Below, piece after piece: positions 32,960 to 43,439 of a DNA stretch of 64,000 nt. This DNA is from Bimuria novae-zelandiae CBS 107.79. Taxonomy: Eukaryota > Ascomycota > Dothideomycetes > Pleosporales > Didymosphaeriaceae. How positions within the stretch are numbered: position 1 is the stretch's first letter; each line of letters opens with the position of its first letter. The stretch covers positions 160,951 to 224,950 of the forward strand of contig ML976688.1 in NCBI GenBank assembly GCA_010015655.1, written 5' to 3'. The notes under the pieces are model-generated. The model saw only the letters and a program-made list of their open reading frames with translations. It did no database searches and was not told where the DNA came from. Position numbers and translations under genes: made by a program.

Positions 32960-35900
32960 GTATAGATATCGTGTTATAGCACTAATCGACCTAGGGGCAA
33001 ACGCGTGTCTAATCGCCCTATAAGTAGTTAAGAAATATAATATGCTATATTATAATAAGAGGATACTACTATAAATAGGACTCGCGAACAGGACCTAATT
33101 ATAAGGATATAGTAATAGTTAGCTACGCCTTAAGATAGCGCTAGTATAAGTTAATATTAAAGGCCTAAAAAGCCAACATGTTTTTACTTTTATAAAGATA
33201 GGAGATATTAAAACTATTATAGAATACAAATAGCTAGAGTAATATAATTTATAAATAAACTAAATTAAACAAATAATTATTCCTTAAAGCCTACTAGCAA
33301 CGCCTTAGGAGAGCCCTAGTAAAAAGGAAACTCCCTAAAAACCTTAGGTAAGAAAGTAGAGTTAACTATCTAAAATATAAAAAATATTAGTATACAAGAT
33401 AGATAAGATCTTAAAGTAATACCTAAGAAGGGTACACTATATATAGGTCTAAGAGGCTAAGATAGTCCTAGATAACCCAGGTCTGCTAGAAGAATAAAAG
33501 AAATTTATAGACCTATTTAAGGAACACGACAAGACTATCCTACCTAAATATAAAGAGTAGGATTATAAGATACTACTAGTAAAAGGAGCTAAGCTATGGC
33601 TAGAATGCCTAAGGCCCCTTACTTATAAATAAAAGAAAGAATTAAAAGAGCTAATACAGAAAAATCTACGCTTAGGGAAATAAAGACCTAGTTAGAGCCT
33701 TACGGCCTTTCCTATACTCTTTATTTATAAAAAAGATAACAGGCTACGACTCTATATAGATTATAAATAACTAAATACTGTAACTATTAAAAACTGCTAT
33801 CTATTACATTTAATAACGGAGCTTATAGATCGACTCCAAGGAGCTAAGTAGTTTATAAAATTTAACGTCTAGGATAGATTCTATAGGATTTAAATAGTAA
33901 AAGGTTATAAGTAGAAAATAGCTTTCCGCACGCGATATAGCCTCTTTAAGTATATAATTATACTTATAGGGCTAACTAACGCACTAGCAACCTTCTAAGA
34001 GTTAATAAATTAAGTACTATATATAAATACTTAGACATATTTTGCACGGCGTATCTCGACAACATCTTAATATATTTATATAGGACCCTAGAAGAACAAA
34101 AGAAACACGTGCAAAAAGTGCTATAAAACTTATAAGAGTATTAATTGCTCCTATACCCTAAAAAATATAAATTCTATGTCACGGAAACGGAATATCTAGG
34201 ATTTATAATATCCTAGGAAGGTGTTAAAATAGACCTAAAGAAAATCGCGATAATAGAAGAATAGCTACTACTAGAATTAGTAAAGGATATCTAATCCTTC
34301 TTAGGCTTTACTAACTTCTATTGCAAATTTATTAGGAACTACTTAAAAGTTATCACTCTACTAATAGAACTTACAAAGACAGGAAAATGGCGACCTCTAT
34401 AAGAAGCAGAGAAGTAAGCTTTTAAATAACTAAAGCGCCTATTCCTAACGGCACCCCTACTATAGATATACGACCCAGAGCGGCAATATCGTATTTACAT
34501 AAACGCATTAGATTATGCGCTAGGGGCCGTGCTACTATAAGAATGTAATAACTAAAAGTAGAGACTAGTCTTCTATCACGCAAGAAAGCTCTTAGGAGTA
34601 AAGCTTAATTATAAAATTTATAATAAAGAATTACTAACTATTATTAACTATTTTAAATAATAGGAAGCATAGCTTAAGGGAGCTAAGCATTAGATAGAGG
34701 TATTCTCTAATTACCTTAACCTAACCTGCTTTACGACAACTAAGAAGCTTAATTAATAATAGGCTAGATAGTTTAAATAAATAGTAGAGTTTAACTTTTA
34801 TGTTACGTATTTACTAGGGAGCGTAAACGCTGCGATAGATGCACTTAGTAAATAATTAAACCTCGTAGAAAAAGATAATAACGGTAACCACGTCGCAATC
34901 CTAACCTACGCGAAGGACGGAACCCTTTACTATAATAAGATATAACTCGCACTAGCACTAGAAGTGCAACGCGTAGTCTTAACCTATTATAGACTAGCTA
35001 TAGATAGGATACAGGATTATAAAAGGTTTATAAATAAAGATTACTAAGCGTATAATCTTTACTAAGCTATAAAATTAACAGCACAGGACTATTAAAACTA
35101 TATTTAAATTAGTAAGTAAATAGCTCCGCTGCTAATTAAAAAGTTATATAAAAATAAAGATTAGAGATACCTAAAAATTACTAAAACGACGCGTTAAATC
35201 GCGAATAAATATGCCATCCCTAGGCTATGCTAGGCAGTATAAAAGGTTTTAGGTAACTATTTAGCCTATTATAAGAATAAGCCTAAGAGATATAAGCCCT
35301 ATAGCCTCTTATAGCTACTAAAGCCGCCCCTAAGACTATAGTTAAGCGTAACTATAGACTTTATTATAAAGTTACTAGTATTATTAGCACTAGGGAACAA
35401 GGACCCCTATAACTTAATCTTAATTATAATTTATTAACATACTAAGGAGTCAAGGTTTATGCTAATTAAGGAAGCTATATTAGCAAAAGAACTAGCCTAT
35501 ATAGTAAAATAAGAACTAATATTATAGGTTAGACAACCTAACGAATTTATTATAGACAGGGCTAAGATATTTACATTATTATACTAGACTACGTTTATAG
35601 CTAAATTAGGGATTAAGTATAAGCTTAGAACGAGCTTCCACCCTAAGACAAACGGCCAAACTAAGTAAATAAACTAAACGTTAGAATAATATCTCTAAAT
35701 ATATATAAATAGGCTTTAAGATAATTAGGTTAAGCCGTTGCTACCAGCTTAGCTAGCATATAATAGTGCAAGATTGGCGACTACGGGGTACTTACCATAT
35801 TATGCCAACCATGGATGTGAGCCAACGACTTACTAGGATCTATTAGATATCTAGAGCATTACGAAGGACGCAGCTAATAAAGCTAAACTTATATAGAATC

Positions 35901-36267
35901 TATATAAAAAACTATATAAGAATATAGCGCGGCGTAATAAACAAATAGCGTAATAAGCAAATAAGAAAAGAATTATAAAACTAACTTTTAAAAAGGGGAA
36001 TAGAGTCCTCCTCTCGCGAAATTTTTTTAAGATAATAAGGCTAAGCAAAAAACTAGATAACTTTTAAAAAGAACTATTTAAAATTTAAAACATTAGAGGA
36101 CTAGTTAATTTTAAACTATAGTTACTTATAGATACGCGGATCCACCTAGTCTTTTATAAGTTATTATTAGAACTAGCACTACTAAACGCCGAACTAGAAA
36201 TATAACTCGAACTCGAGGATAAGGAGTACGAGGTTAAAGCAATTAGAGATCTATAAAAGATCGGGCG
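32960..36267 (+). pseudogene. Gypsy-4 protease, RT, RNase H, integrase relic
   Basis: Protease: VIALIDLGANACLIAL (about 32975-33020). RT: YLDN box at 34052-34063 (CTAYLDNILIY), where the second Asp is now Asn. RNase H: RIYINALDYALGAVLLQ (about 34490-34540). Integrase: zinc-finger linker (about 35160-35290), core IDFIIKLLVLLAL (35358-35395), ESRFMLIKEA and the SFHPKTNGQTKQIN block (about 35634-35675). It then joins the chromodomain. All breaks are RIP-type stops. Confidence 0.87.
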
Positions 36268-36400
36268 TCAGTACAAGTACTTAGTGAAATGGGAAGGGTG
36301 GCCAGAAAGCCACAGCACATAGGAACTAGCGAGAAACCTTACCAACTGCGAGGAGGCCTTGAAAAAATTCCACAAAGGGCATCCCGAGGCCCCACGTCCT
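36225..36400 (+). pseudogene. Gypsy-4 chromodomain, little mutated
   Basis: Reads KYLVKWEGWPESHST and ELARNLTNCEEALKKF, a chromodomain with the conserved VKWxGW core, at the end of pol. Chromodomains of this type steer integration to heterochromatin. The stretch 36240-36530 keeps its CpA sites and is a RIP-spared island. On the other strand the same DNA carries the last part of the antisense Zn2Cys6 frame. Confidence 0.88.
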
Positions 36401-36924
36401 AGGCGGGCCTAGGACGACAAAGGCGCCGGGTTGTCCCAGAAATCGAGGGGAAGTTCTTCCGCAGCCAACCAGACACGGGGAGTTAGCTCGACCGGGCCAT
36501 TCGGCCAAGCAGGCTAAGGAGGATCCTCCTCTAGTTCCTCTAAAGCAGCGCTTTTAATAATAATTACCTCCTTAGCACACTTTACGTTTAAAGCTAATTA
36601 TTTAGTTAAATATTTTTCTTTCGCACGCGCTACGCGTATTACTTTAAATACTATATTTTACTTTTTTTACGTCTTTAGAATTTACGTATCTAATTTTTAC
36701 TTCTTAGTAACTAAATAAAAAAACTTATTATAAGTAATAGCTATGTTGCACTTCGCGCCCCTCTTTAGGCACTTACTATATTTCCTTAAATAAATTAACA
36801 CCTTATAGACTCGCAAATAGGTCTTATAGTTAAAATATTTTAATATTATAATGCTTTTATACGCTTTAATAGCAGAAATAAGTTCGCAACGACGATAAGT
36901 GCTAGTTATTTAGTTAGTAGGTAT
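36268..36924 (-). pseudogene. Gypsy-4 antisense frame with Zn2Cys6 cluster
   Basis: A 218-codon frame from an ATA (probable former ATG) at 36924 to TGA at 36268-36270, broken only by RIP-type stops. The cluster at 36748-36837 has Cys or Tyr (possible TGY to TAY) at C-x2-C-x6-C-x8-C-x2-C-x6-C, ending YSKCLKRGAKC. It is followed by a charged helix (KYLTKQLALN-like, with Q as stop), an acidic/Pro segment (EELEEDPP) and a hydrophobic tail (LVRFLASSYVLWLSGHPSHF). The first cluster Cys lies exactly 29 codons after the start, as in Gypsy-7. The last third overlaps the pol chromodomain. No expression evidence. Confidence 0.72.
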
Positions 36925-36961
36925 AGTTCTTTACGGATAAAGACTAGGAAGGGAGGGATAG

Positions 36962-37386
36962 TGTTACGAACTAGGACTAGATAATAAGGGATAGGCGCTT
37001 ATAAGGACAGGCGGCTAAGGAACAGGTTAACTAGTACGCTAAGAAGCTAGCTTTAGGGTTACGTAACTACTTAGTTAATTAGTAGTACTAAGTAATAAAG
37101 TAAGGCACGTAACTGCTTAGTTAATTAGTAGTACTAAGTAACTAAGTAAAGCAAGTATATACAAAGGCAGTTTCCTTTATTATACTCCTTATAGTTAACT
37201 TATATATCTTCTATGCGTGTATATTCTCCTATATAAACTAATAGTTATCTTATTTTATTATAAAATTAAATTATCTAGCCTCGCGCTAAGTGTCGCGTTA
37301 ACTTATACTATTAAATAATCCGTGAAGCACCAAGATACCTTACCGCCCTAACCTGGACCAGAACAAGGTGTGAGAGCCTTATAACA
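36962..37386 (+). repeat. Gypsy-4 3' LTR
   Basis: 425 bp, direct copy of 30473-30897 with additional TpA changes. It is followed by the TTAGA duplication. Confidence 0.95.
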
Positions 37387-37802
37387 TTAGAGTAGTATGG
37401 TATTATAGTACTTTATAAATTATTTAGTAGTATAAGTTAATGCGACACTTAGCGCGAGGCTAAATAATCTAATTTTATAATAAATAAAATAACTATTAGT
37501 CTATATAAGAGAACGTACTTGTATAAAAAATATGTAAGTTAACTATAAGGAGCGTGGAGAAGGAAACCATCCTGTATGTATATATACCCTCCTTGTCCTA
37601 TAGAATCCCACGGTATCCCATACTCTAGTTTCATGGGATCTCATGGGATTTCCTGGGACGTTACGTGATCGTGATCACGTGGTCCCATAATGTCCTATAG
37701 TCTTGGCGTCTAAGACAGCCTGGGACGTTACGTAATCCCTAGGTGGGGCCTAAGTGCTGTTATAAGGCCTATCGTCCCACCTTCGATCTCTGGACCGTAA
37801 CA

Positions 37803-38740
37803 AATAGCTATAACTTAATTAAATTCTAAAACTACGTACGGAAAGTAAAAATTTTCTATTTTTAAATACCACTTTATTTATTATACCTACTATAGCTATT
37901 CTATATAGGCTATTTCTTGCTATTAAAGCGCGCGTATAAGATAAGATCTTATCCTTAGTAGCTATATACGTTAAGTAGACTGATAAACTAGACTTTTCAT
38001 AATTATATTAAAAAGCCTACTTTAAAATATTTTAAAAGATTAATATTTTAGGGTCCTTTTAAGGTTCTAGCCAAATATTATTTAACTTATAAAATATATT
38101 ATTAAAGCTTAATATATAGCTTCGCACTATAATGTACGTCGTCCTATACTACGCCGCCATACATCTCCAAAAGGAACGAGTGACGATAGCTATTATTACA
38201 AGGTAAAGGATAGTATATATAGGCATCGTGACACGCAACCCCACTCCGCCTACTAATAAAGACCTTTTATAGTAGTCTAGAATACCTAGCAACACATATA
38301 AATTAGACTTTTAATTATTATTAGTTATTAAGGAATTTAGAAACTATAGTAATTTATCTCCTTTAGGGATATAAGTAGCGCTTAATAAGGTTATAAAAGG
38401 CGTAATAAAAGCCTTTTATATACACAACTTATTAGGCAAGGAACTCTATAGCGTGAAGGCGGCCCTAGAGAAGCTAAACAAGAAGAAAACACGTAAAAGA
38501 AAGTACGTGCAGCACTCTGGGATCATGATAATAGAGGCAGGTAGTCAGGCAGGAGCTGAAGCTCGCGGTGAGGTAGTAGGGGAGGAAGAAGCCTCTGCGA
38601 AGAGGGTGCGCGCAGAGGACGCGACGCATAGTGCGTGCTACTGCGGCGCGTGTGGCTAACTAGGCCACAATAACAGAACCTATACGGCTATGGTTCTAGA
38701 TAGTAATAATACTAAATAATCTAGCTATTATTTTAAATAA
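37803..38740 (+). pseudogene. Pogo-4: transposase C-terminal part (Fot/pogo-like)
   Basis: A plus-strand relic that starts abruptly at the Gypsy-3 LTR end and lacks its N-terminal half. LYLLYLLQPFYIGYFLLLKRAY corresponds to the PPHSTHLLQPLDVG...LKRAY block with the third catalytic Asp changed. A TPTPP-type linker lies near 38240. The unmutated tail (38440-38660) reads ALEKLNKKKTRKRKYVQ and then CYCGACG-LGHNNRTYT, a CxxCGxxGHNxRTC-type zinc knuckle typical of fungal Fot1-like transposases. No inverted repeat identified. AT-rich direct repeats (AAATAATCTAGTATTTT) follow at 38710-38800. Confidence 0.78.
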
Positions 38741-38810
38741 TCTAGTATTTTGTTGTTGCGGTAGGTTATTTTAGTTTATTTAGAATAATCTAGTATTTTA
38801 ATGTTCTTAG

Positions 38811-39037
38811 TGTAACGGCCAGCAAGATATAGCCTTGCGGCTAATGGATTGGCGCTATGTACAAAGACTCAAAGCTAAAGAAGAGAAAGGGATCGAGAAG
38901 GCCGAGTAGGCGGCATATAGTTTGCCGATATCTAGTAACTGCCATCTCAATGCTGCGACTGCCTTCTCAGTGTAGCAGCTGCCATCCATCGCCCTTGTGA
39001 CGATGCCCAGATCACAGCCAGTCCCACGATCGTCACA
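38811..39037. mobile_element. Solo LTR, family distinct from the others
   Basis: 227 bp, TGTAACGGCC...GATCGTCACA, flanked by a perfect target duplication CTTAG (38806-38810, 39038-39042). It is little mutated compared with its surroundings. It likely formed by recombination between the LTRs of a full element; no internal region of this family is in the window. Orientation unknown. Confidence 0.87.
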
Positions 39038-39042
39038 CTTAG

Positions 39043-41302
39043 TGGGTGGCTTGGTGATGAAACACGTTAATAGTAGCCTATACGTTATTAGTATAGTTAT
39101 TATTCTTAAGTTATATACTCTAAATTATTTATAGACTATGCAAATTTATACATATTATATATGAATTAGTTTTAATATTTTAGGAAAGCTAATTTTACGC
39201 TAATAGACATGCTAATCTAAAGAATACGCATACTACGCCTTATATATCTAATATTTTAGCGTAATAAACTAAAGTACTTTTGCTTAAAAGTGTTTAAAAT
39301 AGAGATTTTTAAGCTTCTTAGCTTAATATTACTATAGTCTCTTTACTTACGTAGCTTTCTCCTTTCCCTTTATACTTTACTTTCTTAAATCACTAGTCTA
39401 TACAACGCCTATATTTATATTGCTATTAACTTACGTAGTAGCACCCTATTAAGGTTTTTAATTAGTTACTAGTCTTTTATAACTATAACTTTTAAAAAAA
39501 TATAATAACGCTCATACGTATACGCTAGTAATGTATTAAAATCCTCCTTAATACTATTCTTCCTATTAATTAAGTTATGTATAGTTATAAGGACGTATAC
39601 GAGCTTAACCCAAGTCTTTATATTAAACTTATAAAGCCTATTAAAAACTCGCTAGCGACGCTAAAAGCCGCTAAAGTACTACCTAATAATATTTTTTTAG
39701 TAATAATTAAATAGCTCTTTTAGCGTTTGCGATTGTCTAGTTAGCACCTACACTATTTCTTAAAAGTAATACTATACGCCGTAGTATGGCATAAAAGTAA
39801 TATTACTATTTATATATCTAGCGTTAGCTAGGTAATAGGTATTTAGTAGAACTATAAACCCCTGTTAGCAAGGGTATTTTAATATCTAACTATTATAAGT
39901 GGTACCCTCCTAGCTAGCTAGTATATATATAAAATTTATATTAAAAATAATAACTACTAATACGTTTTATAATAAGTATTTATAGCAGTTTTAGAGTAGC
40001 TTTTAGTCCTTAGCTAGTATATATACTTTAAAGATTAAGCTATTTAGAGCTCCTACGCAGTCTTTAAAAATTAGTATACATTTTAGGTTATTATAAATAG
40101 CTTTTAAGATATTACTAAAGGGTAACTATACTATTTTTAAGTATAGTTAGAGTACTCCATTAAGGACTTCGTGAAAGTTACTACTAGCGTTAGCCAAAGT
40201 TAAGCCAAGTTTCTATATACGTACGTAGTAATCGTGCTTAGTGAGTGCCCACAGCAGTGCTTAGTTTCCCGCTAGCCAGCGCCCTGCGTGCAAACATATA
40301 GAAAGGTGAGTACTTTTTCCTCTACCTTAATTATTTAGTTATTACTAACATGTAACGTGTTCCACTAATCACTGGCTACCACTAGTCATTGGTCACCCTA
40401 TCCAAAATCAGTGCAGCTCAGCACGCGATTACTCTATATTTATATAATTAAATTAAATAAGGTTTTAAGAGAAGCTAGATTAAATATATATATATTAACG
40501 CTTATTATAGCCTTATATATAGTAATTACTACACGTTAGTAGTGCTTACGTTTATATACTAGTAGCTTCTCTTAGCTTACTTTATTAAGTACTTTTTTTT
40601 GCTTTTATAATTACCCTCTAACTTTTCCAAGCTAATAATACCTCTTTAAAGATAATATACTATCTGTGCTATTATTGCTTACGATTTTAATATTTATTTA
40701 AAGCTTATAGCTTAGTATTCTTCTTTATAAAAATTAACTCTAAATGTATAATTAGTTAATAGTCCTTAATAAGTTAAGTAATAGCTTAACTAGATAGGCT
40801 ATAAGACTAGTAATTAATTAGATTATATACATGTTAAGTTTAATACTTTAATTAACTAATTATATATAGCGTTTTAGCTATCTAAGTAGCTTTTTTACTA
40901 GCAATCACTAATAGAGTTAGCGTCTTAATAATAACGTTAAGACTTAATAAGACGCGCTTTAGCTTATATAGGATTAGTCTTATCGTCTGGAATCTACTTT
41001 ATATATTTTCTACTATAAATATAGCCTGCCGTACGCGTGTATATATATATATAAACTCCTCCTTATTAATATAAAAGACTTCTTACTAGGCGAGCTATCT
41101 AATCTTATAACTATATATAGACTTAAGAGGGGAGTAGCAGGTAACATTAGGAAGCTAAAGAAGGTGTATTATAAGCTATTATATAAATACTAATAATTTT
41201 ATTATTTATATAGTACTAGCTAAAAATAGGAGTAACATGGCCGCTATACCTTTTTATAATTAAGAGTCTATATGCTCTAATTATATAAGACTATATATAT
41301 AT
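39043..41302. other. Unassigned AT-rich decayed DNA
   Basis: Very strong RIP; no protein family recognised on either strand. An island at about 40185-40440 is less mutated. It carries short related phrases (CACTAATCACTGGCTACC and CACTAGTCATTGGTCACC; AGTGAGTGCCCACAGCAGTG). It might be the end of a DNA transposon or a small non-autonomous element, but I could not find a matching inverted end. Confidence 0.4.
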
Positions 41303-41472
41303 TGTAACGGTATTAGGAATAAGTCTAAGGTGCTACCTACTATTGCCTATACTAGTATAGTTGCTGCCTACACTTGTTTACTACTATCTAATTTACTCAG
41401 CAGCATATATCTTAGTTACGTACACATACATAATTAAATTAGTATTTTCCTAACTTTCGCTTTGCAGTAACA
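41303..41472 (+). repeat. Copia-1 5' LTR
   Basis: 170 bp, TGTAACGGTATTAGG...TTTGCAGTAACA. Eight bases later AGTTATAAGCCTAG resembles the TGGTTATCAGAGCCTAG-type primer-binding site used by Copia elements, after RIP. A Copia-type gag follows. The 3' LTR is missing because of later insertions. Confidence 0.65.
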
Positions 41473-41539
41473 ACTGCTATAGTTATAAGCCTAGAATATA
41501 ATAAGATCTTACTTACCTGAATTACCTGCCTACTTATAT

Positions 41540-42391
41540 ATAGAGTAGAGAAACCCTACGAGCACGATAACTACTAAGGACCTAGTAGTTACTTAAGTAA
41601 TAATTATACTTAGCTAATTAGAGGATTAGTATAAATAGTTATTTATCTGTAAGGATAAAGTGGAAAAGAATTAACTTTAAAAGTATATTAATCTAGATAT
41701 TATAGCAGACTAGCTATCCTAGCTAGAGGAGCTAACGGAACCTTAGCTTAGTAACTATAACTAATAAGCTATAACGTACGCTAGCCTAAACACTAAGTAG
41801 TAAGCTAACTATTATTAGGCTTATAAGTAATAGAAGAAGAAGAATTTAGAGTATAAGTATTAGCTTAAGGCTCTAGTAGACCTTAACTTTAAGATTAGTA
41901 AGATAATAGTAGCACATTATATATATCTAATTAAGAATAAGAATACGCCGCATAAATAACTTATAACTCTTAAGAAATAGCTTATATTATTAGACGTAAC
42001 GCATTATCGCGATTTAATCGCGAAATATAAAGATCTTTAGACGCCGCTAAAGGGCAGGAAGGTTAAAAAATAGCTTTAATATTAAATTAAGGTTACTAGC
42101 TAGTGCAAAGCTATTAAGCTTTTAGAGACTAAGAATACCTAAGTATAAAAAGATTTCTTAGTTACTTATAAGATAATTAACCCTAAATAAGGAATAGCAG
42201 GTCTGTGAGACTTAATCTAAAAAGAGACGCTTAGTATAAAAGTCTTATTAGTAAAGAACTACGTTGCTAAGTTCTTAGTATACCTAAAGCGTATACGTTT
42301 AATTAGTATAGGCTTTAGTGCACACCCGACAGAACCAAAGATAGTGAAGCCAATAATACTATAAAATAATAAACTTTCTTAAAGTGGTATA
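41540..42391 (+). pseudogene. Copia-1 gag relic, first part
   Basis: The plus-strand frame reads like fungal Ty1/Copia gag (UBN2 type): ANYYQAYKQ, LKALVDLNFKISKIIVAHYI, NTPHKQLITLKKQLI, YRDLIAKYKDL and LIQKETLSIKVLLVKNYVAKF. Stops replace Gln and Trp. It is interrupted by a solo LTR at 42392. The remaining pieces are 42917-43010 and 57635-57776. Confidence 0.78.
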
Positions 42392-42911
42392 TGTTACGAT
42401 CACGAATCCCACAGGAACAATAGAACCAGATAATTACGCCAAGAGAGTTATTGTTAGCGGAATGACTGCGCCAGGGAAACACATAATAGCGCGGGGCAGC
42501 TTAGGTTAGTAAGCACGTGATAAAGTCCCGTATAAGTAAGAAGTTCCGCATAAGAGTTAGGACTACGATAAGTCCTAAGGACTACCTCTAGGAAAAGGAT
42601 CTTAGCAGGACTATAATAGTAATTTAGATAACAGCAAGAACTAGAATAAATAGTATATAGTTTAATAATTTTTTTTATACTTTTCCTACTTCTTGTAGTT
42701 AACTTAACATACTACGAGTATATTTCTTATAAGAGATTAATAAATCTCCTAGTTAGTTATTCTATAGTTTATTATAGAATTAGATTATTCTTAAGACCTA
42801 CCTCATAGCTACCTCTAGCTTTTGACTACTAAATATCCGTAAGACGCTTTATCCTTGACCTATCCTCCCCTAACCTGGACCAGGCTTAGGTACGTAGAGC
42901 CCTTTGTAACA
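42392..42911 (+). mobile_element. Solo LTR of the Gypsy-6 family
   Basis: 520 bp, TGTTACGATC...TTTGTAACA, matching the Gypsy-6 LTRs over its full length. It is flanked by a perfect target duplication GTATA (42387-42391, 42912-42916). It inserted in the Copia-1 gag. It keeps more CpA sites than the Gypsy-6 copies. Confidence 0.94.
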
Positions 42912-42916
42912 GTATA

Positions 42917-43010
42917 CGCCTTTATAGTAAAAGACACTTATAGTTAAGATACTAGGTAGTAAATCCCGACGCTCCTAACTAACCATAAGAATATAATAAT
43001 AAAGAGGCTA
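42917..43010 (+). pseudogene. Copia-1 gag relic, middle fragment
   Basis: A short fragment of Copia-1 between the solo LTR and Gypsy-5. It continues after Gypsy-5 at 57635 with VVIAFTKDLSL-type sequence. Identity rests on position more than on motif. Confidence 0.55.
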
Positions 43011-43015
43011 GTAAG

Positions 43016-43176
43016 TGTAAGGGGCTGGGTGCTTAAGGAGCTAAAGGTGCTAAAAGAATACTTATAAATTTAATAAAGAGTCTAAAGTTAAGCTTCGGGC
43101 ATTAAACTTATATATCTAGGGTTTGCATAACTAAGGATTAAAGATTTAAGGTAATAATTAGGCATAGCCTATTATA
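43016..43176 (-). repeat. Gypsy-5 3' LTR
   Basis: 161 bp, TGTAAGGGGCTGGGTGC...GCCTATTATA, matching 57469-57629 (AAATTTAATAAAGAGT and TTATATATCTAGGGTT blocks shared). Confidence 0.9.
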
Positions 43177-43439
43177 TACCTCTCTTTCCTTTATTACGAA
43201 AAAAAAAATCTCTACGTGTTATCTTACTTATATAGATTTGCGATTGTTTTGTTATCTACTTATAATCCTTTTGCTATTATAAACCTCTTACTAGTTCTAT
43301 TCTCGCGTGTCTAATTTTATATTCTTACTATAAGTAGTTACTGCGATAGTGTGTTCGGGCTAGTGCGTTTACTTATTATTATATATATAAAATCGCTTCT
43401 CGCCTAGCTTTTAAACTTTACTTTTTTATACTTTTTTTT

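Larger units (their letters stand above)
30473..37386 (+). mobile_element. Gypsy-4: complete LTR retrotransposon (chromovirus)
   Basis: A 6914-bp plus-strand element with two 425-bp LTRs (30473-30897, 36962-37386), TGTTACGA...ATAACA, and the perfect target duplication TTAGA (30468-30472, 37387-37391). It inserted into the 5' LTR of Gypsy-3. Order: LTR, gag, linker, protease, RT/RNase H, integrase, chromodomain, antisense Zn2Cys6 frame, polypurine tract (AGGAAGGGAGGGATAG, 36946-36961), LTR. CTTTAACTACC directly after the 5' LTR (30898) also follows the Gypsy-6 5' LTR and is a candidate primer-binding region. Confidence 0.96.
30432..37802 (-). repeat. Gypsy-3 5' LTR, split by Gypsy-4
   Basis: LTR parts 30432-30472 and 37392-37802 (about 450 bp), TGTTATAAGG...GACCGTAACA. 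The half nearest gag (R/U5) matches the Gypsy-4 LTR in reverse. The outer half (37560-37802, U3) is unrelated and little mutated, with repeated CCTGGGACGTTACGT (about 37651 and 37730) and the palindrome-rich ACGTGATCGTGATCACGT. Joining across Gypsy-4 restores a continuous LTR (GGTTAGA|GTAGTATGG). Confidence 0.85.

Noticed and set aside
36326..36508. 60-codon minus-strand frame in Gypsy-4 as a separate gene
   Set aside because: It is another frame within the RIP-spared island; the conserved antisense frame is 36268-36924.
38453..38659. 68-codon plus-strand frame as a stand-alone small gene
   Set aside because: It is the unmutated tail of the Pogo-4 transposase, ending in its zinc knuckle.
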